Assembly (NCBI GenBank): GCA_900756725.1
Contig: CAAELJ010000131.1
Span: 1-18,503 of the forward strand
Source of the DNA: an uncultured Collinsella sp.
GTDB lineage: Bacteria; Actinomycetota; Coriobacteriia; Coriobacteriales; Coriobacteriaceae
Direction of reading: 5' to 3'
Length of the DNA stretch: 18,503 nt
Within the stretch, counting starts at the first letter, position 1, and every line of letters starts with the position of its first letter. A program made the position numbers and the translations under genes. A model generated the notes under the pieces. That model was not told where the DNA came from. It worked only from the letters and a program-made list of their open reading frames with translations, and searched no databases. Positions 13,395 to 18,503 of the stretch are shown here, piece by piece.

Positions 13395-16300
13395 ATTCGG
13401 AGCGTAGGGCTTCTACAGGGTCTTTTTTGGATGCGCTTCGGGCCGGCAGCAGACCGGCGACGACCGTCAGCAGCACCGAAATTGCAATGAGCACCAGCGC
13501 ATCCTGCACGGGCAGACTCATTAGGTTGGGGACCTGTTTGGCCGCAAGCGCCCAGGCATTAACCGGGAAGCTCACGGCTACCACGACGACAATGGCAAAG
13601 ACGCCGGCGATGAGGCCTTCGATAAAGGTCTCGGCATTGAATACGTTGGCCACGTTGCGCTTCGACGCGCCGATCGCGCGCAGGATGCCGATCTCCTTCT
13701 TGCGCTCCAGTACGCTGATGTAGGTGATGATGCCGATCATGATGGAGCTCACCACCAGGCTGATACTCACGAATGCGATGAGCACCAAGCTGATGGTGTT
13801 CACGATGTCGGTCACCGAACCCATGATGATGCCCATGTAGTCGGTGTATGAGATTGCCTGTTCATCGTGGCCAGAGGCTTTGACCTGCTTGTTGTACGCG
13901 TCGATGTGATCGAGCACGCGCTCCTTGGCCTCAAAGTCGCGCGGGAAAATCTTGACCGAGATGGGATCTGCCTCATCCGCATAGCCCAACGTGGTCAGAT
14001 TGTTGTCGTAGGTGAGCTTCGACGCCTTCGCATAGCTCATCATGAGCGAGCTCAGGTCCTCGGCGTCCATGTTGAAGTGGATGGCATGAGCAAAGGCACT
14101 CGCATCCACGCGCATGGCGCCCGCCAGGTTGGCAAAACTCGAAGACATCTGCGTCGCCATCTGATCCATAAGCCCTGCTGCGCCCGCCTTGAGCTGGGAC
14201 GATACCGTCGTCGCAATCTGCTCGCTGATCGTCTTCATGACCTGGTCCATAGCCTGCTGCAGATACGGAGCCAGCTGCTTTTGCACATAGTCGGTCATCG
14301 CGTGCTGCAGGCGCTCTACCAGGGCATCGCCGCCGAGCGCTTTGAGCTGGGCCAGGCATTGCTGGGCTGCGGCATCATTCTCAAGATACGCCGAGAATGC
14401 GGCGGCGAGCTTTGACGCGTCCTTAAGATCTTCGGGTGACAGCGCCTTAAACTGATCAGACTGCAAAAAGCCCTCAAACAGTTGGTTGGCAAGCGTTCCC
14501 ACCTGCTGCATTTGCTCGGGCGTGAGCTCCAGACCGTCAAAGATGCCCGAGAAATCTGGGGCCGGTGCTTTTGCCATGATGCTGCTGAAGTCGATGTCCT
14601 TGCCAACGCCCGAAAGGTCAATATCCAGGCCCGACAAATCGATGCCCGAAAGATCCATGCCACCGGCAGCACCCGAGAGTGCAGATGCATCGAACGAGAA
14701 CGCGCTCTTCAACGCCGCCTCGTCCACACTGAACATGCTGCCCAGATCCACGCCCTGCTTGGCCTCGCCTTGCAGCTCATCGAAAGACTTGCCCGTAAAG
14801 ACATCCGTCTCGGGGTGGGCAAGTTGCTCCTGCACAATCTGCGAATCGGCGGCGCGCTCCATAAGCTGGCGAGTCAGCGCGTGTGTATAGGCAATGCCCG
14901 GAGACAACGCACTCGCATTGGCCGTCTCGTTAGGTCTCACCACGCCCACAATGTGCACGTCGATACCGTCGGCAACCTTGGCGGCCATAAAGTCGGCATC
15001 GCCAGACATGTCGGTCCATATGCCGGTCTCTTCGTTTTTGCGATACGCATCGGCCGGCGACAGCACCTTAAACGTCGTGGACAGCGCGTCGTCGTAGGTA
15101 AAGTCGGTGCCGGTCTCGGGCGTCTCGACCTTGCCGTCGGCCGTCATGGCGCTGTTTACCAGATCGTTGAGCTCATTGATATCCAGCGCGCCGATGCTGT
15201 AGAGCGTATAGTCGCCCACCGTGCCACGGCTCGAAAGCACCATCACGGCTTCGTTGGCAGACGTGGGCCAATGACCGGCGACGACATCGTACTGGCTGTC
15301 GAGCAGGCTCTGGTCGTCAATCATCTCGTCAAAGACCGAGGTTCCCATGGATTCCATGCTCACCGTTGCCGCCGAGCTCGCGCCGCCGCTCATGGCCTCG
15401 GTCATGGCGTTGGGCACCAGCCGGACAGGCTTCTCATCGCCCTTGCCGGCACGATAGACAACCGGCGATACACCGTAGCCGTACTGAATGGCATTGACCT
15501 CTTTATCGATGCCGTCGCCACCGGCATCGAGCCATGCCTTAAAGCTCGTCATGTCGTTGGACTTAACGCTCGCAAACATATCCTTTACGGCCGTGACCAC
15601 AGGAATCTTATCGGTTCCCTTAGCCTTGCCGCCGGCACTGTCGTCGGACGAATCCACGTTTTCAGGCGAGTCATCATCCGCAACCCCCTGACCACCCATC
15701 ATGGACGACAGGTCGTAGTCCTGCTTGGAAATGGTGAGCGGGTAGCTCGAGAGCGTATCCTCCTCGACCTTTTTGATGTAGCCGTTTACGCCGTTGGAGA
15801 GCGCCAGAATCGCCGCGATACCGATGATGCCGATCGAACCAGCAAAGGCAGTCATGGCCGTACGGCCTTTCTTGGTCATGAGGTTTCGAGCAGAAAGCCC
15901 CAGCGCCGTCACAAAGCTCATCGAGGTTTTGCGCGTAGGCTTGGCTTCGCGGCGCGCGGCCTTGGCAGCATCGAAGGGATCGGAATCGTCGGTGATCTTG
16001 CCGTCCGCCAGATTGACGATGCGCGTGGCATATTGGTACGCCAGCTCGGGATTGTGCGTGACCATGATGACCAGGCGGTCGCGCGCAACGTCCTTGAGCA
16101 AATCCATGACCTGCACGGATGTCGTTGAGTCTAAGGCGCCGGTCGGCTCGTCAGCCAGCACAATCTCGGGATCGTTGATCAGGGCGCGGGCAATAGCCAC
16201 GCGCTGCATCTGCCCGCCCGAAAGCTGGCTCGGGCGCTTGTTAACGTGCTCGCCCAGACCGACTTTCTCCAACGCCTCGCGCGCACGCTGGCGGCGCTCG

Positions 16301-16647
16301 GCATGTCCCACGCCCGTGAGCGTGAGCGCCAGCTCCACTTTTTCCAAAATGGTCTGATGCGGAATGAGGTTATAGCTTTGGAACACAAAGCCGATGCGGT
16401 TGTTGCGGTAGGCATCCCAATCGCGGTCGCGGAAGTCCTTGGTCGAGATGCCGTCAATCAGCAGGTCGCCAGAATCAAAGTGGTCGAGTCCGCCGATAAC
16501 GTTGAGCATCGTGGTTTTGCCCGAACCCGAGGGACCCAGAATGGCCACGAACTCGTTATCGCGAAAAGACAGGCTCACGCTGTCGAGCGCCACCTGCGTA
16601 AACGACTGCGTAACGTACCTTTTGCAAATACCTTTGAGCTCCAGCAT
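13393..16647 (-). CDS. MacB-like ABC exporter, ATPase and FtsX permease in one chain
   Basis: A 1084-residue membrane ATPase. The N-terminal nucleotide-binding domain (1-220) is complete: Walker A GPSGSGKT (38-45), Q-loop at 89-90, signature LSGGQ (142-146), Walker B IVLADE (162-167) and His198. A linker leads to the first helix (about 266-285), a very large extracytoplasmic region (about 290-948), then three FtsX-type helices (953-978, 1009-1031, 1050-1070) with the conserved ERKKEIGILRAIGASKR loop. Well-known MacB is about 650 residues, so the outer region is much expanded. It includes a DLSG-repeat stretch at 664-689 and a helical, glutamine-rich part after it. ATG at 16647 follows GGAGAGG; an upstream GTG at 16674 is less likely. 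Substrate is probably a peptide, lipid or drug (inference). It stands alone as a transcription unit, ending in hairpin H2. Confidence 0.92.
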   Translation of the reverse strand: MLELKGICKRYVTQSFTQVALDSVSLSFRDNEFVAILGPSGSGKTTMLNVIGGLDHFDSGDLLIDGISTKDFRDRDWDAYRNNRIGFVFQSYNLIPHQTILEKVELALTLTGVGHAERRQRAREALEKVGLGEHVNKRPSQLSGGQMQRVAIARALINDPEIVLADEPTGALDSTTSVQVMDLLKDVARDRLVIMVTHNPELAYQYATRIVNLADGKITDDSDPFDAAKAARREAKPTRKTSMSFVTALGLSARNLMTKKGRTAMTAFAGSIGIIGIAAILALSNGVNGYIKKVEEDTLSSYPLTISKQDYDLSSMMGGQGVADDDSPENVDSSDDSAGGKAKGTDKIPVVTAVKDMFASVKSNDMTSFKAWLDAGGDGIDKEVNAIQYGYGVSPVVYRAGKGDEKPVRLVPNAMTEAMSGGASSAATVSMESMGTSVFDEMIDDQSLLDSQYDVVAGHWPTSANEAVMVLSSRGTVGDYTLYSIGALDINELNDLVNSAMTADGKVETPETGTDFTYDDALSTTFKVLSPADAYRKNEETGIWTDMSGDADFMAAKVADGIDVHIVGVVRPNETANASALSPGIAYTHALTRQLMERAADSQIVQEQLAHPETDVFTGKSFDELQGEAKQGVDLGSMFSVDEAALKSAFSFDASALSGAAGGMDLSGIDLSGLDIDLSGVGKDIDFSSIMAKAPAPDFSGIFDGLELTPEQMQQVGTLANQLFEGFLQSDQFKALSPEDLKDASKLAAAFSAYLENDAAAQQCLAQLKALGGDALVERLQHAMTDYVQKQLAPYLQQAMDQVMKTISEQIATTVSSQLKAGAAGLMDQMATQMSSSFANLAGAMRVDASAFAHAIHFNMDAEDLSSLMMSYAKASKLTYDNNLTTLGYADEADPISVKIFPRDFEAKERVLDHIDAYNKQVKASGHDEQAISYTDYMGIIMGSVTDIVNTISLVLIAFVSISLVVSSIMIGIITYISVLERKKEIGILRAIGASKRNVANVFNAETFIEGLIAGVFAIVVVVAVSFPVNAWALAAKQVPNLMSLPVQDALVLIAISVLLTVVAGLLPARSASKKDPVEALRSE

Positions 16648-16792
16648 GGACGGCAACCTCTCCTGCGCAGGCACCCTGCCCGCTCTCCTCCGCCGTTCGT
16701 ATTCGACGCGTTTGTCCTACTCTATCCCCATTTTTTGCCGACGCCAGTGAGGAATGTAACAAACCGCGCCAAAAAACGAACGGGACGGCGCC

Positions 16793-16821
16793 CAAAAGAA
16801 GAGGTCCCGAGCGGGACCTCT
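16793..16821 (-). terminator. Intrinsic terminator of the TlpA-like operon
   Basis: AGAGGTCCC (16800-16808) pairs with GGGACCTCT (16813-16821) around a GAGC loop. Read on the minus strand the stem is followed by TTCTTTT. It lies about 80 bp past the stop of the TlpA-like gene and 145 bp before the ABC exporter start, separating the two leftward units. Confidence 0.78.
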
Positions 16822-16900
16822 ATATGGTGGAGCTTATCTTGAAAGGTAGCGGACTACTTCGCACAGCGGTGCACGATCATCGCCATGCTTTACGCGTTTT

Positions 16901-17872
16901 CTACTGCTCGCTATTCGCAATCGCCTGGTCGATAAGCTTGTCGAGCGCTGCGCGCTGCTCAGCGGAGCTGATGGCGCCCACGATGGGCTCCCCTACGATG
17001 TTGCCATTCTGATCGATGACATACGTTGTCGGGAACGAGAACAAATTTGACGTAAACTTACCGGCCTCGCTATCCGACTTGAACCAGATGTTCTTATATG
17101 TCACGCCCTTCTTGCTCAGTACGTCCTTGGCATCTGCAATCTCGCCCTTGTTGCCATCGAGCGTAAAGGAATTGACGCCCACGACCTGGCCGCCCTTCTT
17201 GGCAAGCTCCTTATTCAGGTCCTCAAGGTCGCCCAACTCACCCACGCACGGCTTGCAAGTGGTGAACCAGAAGTTCATGACGGTGACCTTGTTCTTAGAG
17301 AACAGCTCGTCGCTGTTCACGTCGTTGCCATCCAGGTCCTTGCCCGTAAAGCTGGGGAACTTCGTCGCCTCGCTCGAAGCATTGGCACCAGCCGTCATGC
17401 CAGCGGTCGAAGCGTCGACGCTCTCGCCTGAGCTCGGCGTGCTTCCACAGCCGGGGAACTCCTTCTCCAAGCTCTCGAGCTTGTCCTCGATCTCCTTGAT
17501 CTGCTGCGCACCGGCCTTGAGCGTCTTGAGCTCATCCGCCGTGAACTCATCCTTGGCGCCGTCGATGGTCTTGAGCAGGAAATCGCCGTAATTGCTGCCG
17601 TCCTCAATCATTACCGAGTCTTTATTTGCCGCATTGAATACCTTTTCCCACAGCGCGTTATCACTCGAAAAGATATCGTTCTCCTTCTGCATGAGTTTTG
17701 CATACAACTCGGTGGCCTCGTCGGCATTGGTCGGCTTCTGCGCAGTGAGTTCTGCGATCTTAGGATCGGAGCTCGCAGATTCGCTCGCATTGCCACCGGG
17801 CGTCGAACATGCCAAAAGACACAAGGCCAATACCGGCACCATACACAGGGCCGCAATCTTAGAAAGCTTCAT
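16901..17872 (-). CDS. TlpA/ResA-like thioredoxin-fold lipoprotein with helical N-terminal extension
   Basis: A 323-residue secreted lipoprotein. The signal peptide ends in the lipobox LLAC with Cys22, so the protein should be anchored on the outer face of the membrane. Residues 30-140 form an acidic, helical segment rich in K/E/D that I do not recognise, then a serine/alanine-rich linker containing Cys142. The thioredoxin-like domain (about 171-323) has FWFTTCKPCVGEL with active-site Cys206 and Cys209, and the cis-Pro281 in FSFPTTYVID. Such proteins reduce or exchange extracytoplasmic disulfides. Two ATGs lie close together; the one at 17872 is seven bases after GGAGG (17880-17884), while the one at 17878 is too close to it. 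The membrane ferredoxin gene ends 29 bp upstream, which suggests an operon and a source of electrons. Confidence 0.9.
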   Translation of the reverse strand: MKLSKIAALCMVPVLALCLLACSTPGGNASESASSDPKIAELTAQKPTNADEATELYAKLMQKENDIFSSDNALWEKVFNAANKDSVMIEDGSNYGDFLLKTIDGAKDEFTADELKTLKAGAQQIKEIEDKLESLEKEFPGCGSTPSSGESVDASTAGMTAGANASSEATKFPSFTGKDLDGNDVNSDELFSKNKVTVMNFWFTTCKPCVGELGDLEDLNKELAKKGGQVVGVNSFTLDGNKGEIADAKDVLSKKGVTYKNIWFKSDSEAGKFTSNLFSFPTTYVIDQNGNIVGEPIVGAISSAEQRAALDKLIDQAIANSEQ

Positions 17873-17901
17873 GGTCATTCCTCCGTTTTGTCGAAGCTTG
17901 T

Positions 17902-18503
17902 TTACTTTTTATCGGCGGTCAAGGGGAGCTTTTCCGCCGACACATCCAGCCCGTAGCGATAGCTGATGGCATCGACGGGACAGGCCCCGATGCACTTTCC
18001 GCACCGGATGCATTCGGCATGATTGGGCGCGCGGACCACATCAACGTCCATCTGGCAAACCCTTGAACACTTGCCGCATGAGACGCATTTGCATGCGTCA
18101 ACCCGAATCCCCAGTAGGGATACCTTATTCATGAGCGCATAGAATGCGCCGAGTGGACAAATCCATTTGCAGAAGGGGCGGTAGAACAAAACGCTCAGCA
18201 CTACCACGGCAATGAGAACGGCAAGTTTCCAAGTAAAGAGATGTCCCAACGCAGATCGAATGCCGGCATTGGCGATGGCCAGCGGAATGGCGCCCTCGAG
18301 CACACCCTGTGGACAGATGTACTTACAAAAGAACGGGTCGCCCATGCCCACGTCGTTAACCACCAAGACGGGCAGCAGCACCACGGCAAACAGCAGCACG
18401 ACGTACTTGATGTATGTGAGCGGCTTGAGCTTTTTCGTGGAGAACTTTTTGCCGGGAATCTTATGAAGCAGCTCCTGCAGCCAGCCAAACGGGCACAGAA
18501 AGC
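17902..18503 (-). CDS. NapH-like membrane 4Fe-4S protein (partial, N-terminus outside window)
   Basis: The frame is open to the right edge, so the start is missing; 199 residues are visible. It begins inside a conserved FLCPFGWLQELLHKIP segment. A membrane helix follows (about 34-50), then CKYICPQG (59-66), a second helix (about 92-107) and CKWICPLG (111-118). Two ferredoxin-type 4Fe-4S clusters are at Cys139/142/145/149 and Cys164/167/170/174. The paired CxxxCP motifs next to helices and the C-terminal bi-cluster are typical of NapH/CcoG-like membrane electron carriers. Together with the downstream TlpA-like lipoprotein it probably passes electrons from the cytoplasm or quinone pool to outer thiols; this is an inference from the gene pair. 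Confidence 0.9.
   Translation of the reverse strand, partial: FLCPFGWLQELLHKIPGKKFSTKKLKPLTYIKYVVLLFAVVLLPVLVVNDVGMGDPFFCKYICPQGVLEGAIPLAIANAGIRSALGHLFTWKLAVLIAVVVLSVLFYRPFCKWICPLGAFYALMNKVSLLGIRVDACKCVSCGKCSRVCQMDVDVVRAPNHAECIRCGKCIGACPVDAISYRYGLDVSAEKLPLTADKK

Noticed and set aside
14482..16128. 548-codon open frame opposite the ABC exporter
   Set aside because: The minus strand has unmistakable ABC and FtsX motifs. The plus-strand product is Arg/His-rich, without homology, and starts without a ribosome binding site.
16755..16770. Half copy of the H1/H2 hairpin (AATGTAACAAACCG)
   Set aside because: It matches only about nine bases, has no pairing arm and no bulge, so it is not distinguishable from chance.

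Overview
The window looks like chromosomal DNA of a gut Coriobacteriia member, most likely Collinsella or a close relative. This is an inference from the fairly high GC content, the G/C-rich third codon positions, the mix of families (periplasmic-binding-domain hybrid kinases, MacB-type one-piece ABC exporters, NapH-like ferredoxin plus TlpA lipoprotein) and the actinobacterial promoter-to-start spacing. There are no rRNA or tRNA genes, no CRISPR array, no transposase and no phage genes. Thirteen protein genes are supported, one of them cut by the right edge.

Layout. At 48-923 lies a drug/metabolite-type (EamA) transporter. It faces a leftward block at 1018-3443 holding a ClC-family anion channel, a LOG-like nucleotide hydrolase and a small two-helix potassium channel. 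From 3612 a hybrid histidine kinase with two extracellular solute-binding domains runs rightward, followed closely by a Nim-like flavin protein (to 6938). A strong hairpin at 6981-7022 separates them from two leftward genes, a MalY/PatB-type PLP lyase and the tRNA methyltransferase TrmO. Divergent from TrmO are an unusual XRE-zinc ribbon-TipAS regulator and a small glutaredoxin (9239-10363). A 56-bp palindrome sits between the glutaredoxin and the convergent dihydrouridine synthase (10535-11488).

The most unusual part is 11512-13394. One membrane protein of unknown function is flanked by two long palindromes (11628-11809 and 13163-13347). These are homologous to each other but in opposite orientation. 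Outside them lie two smaller hairpins (11512-11542 and 13362-13394), also related and also in opposite orientation, so the region has a nested inverted architecture. The outer tips of the two long palindromes differ in sequence between copies, yet each copy pairs perfectly with itself. Each loop carries two direct CCTGCGG motifs 22 bp apart, centred on the dyad axis.

The right end is leftward: a single-chain MacB-like ABC exporter (13393-16647), then a TlpA-like lipoprotein with a CKPC active site (16901-17872) preceded by a membrane 4Fe-4S protein (17902 to the edge). The last two are 29 bp apart and probably form an operon moving electrons toward extracytoplasmic thiols.

No complete known mobile element or defence system is visible. 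The dispersed palindromes and the gene they enclose are the best candidates for something undescribed.
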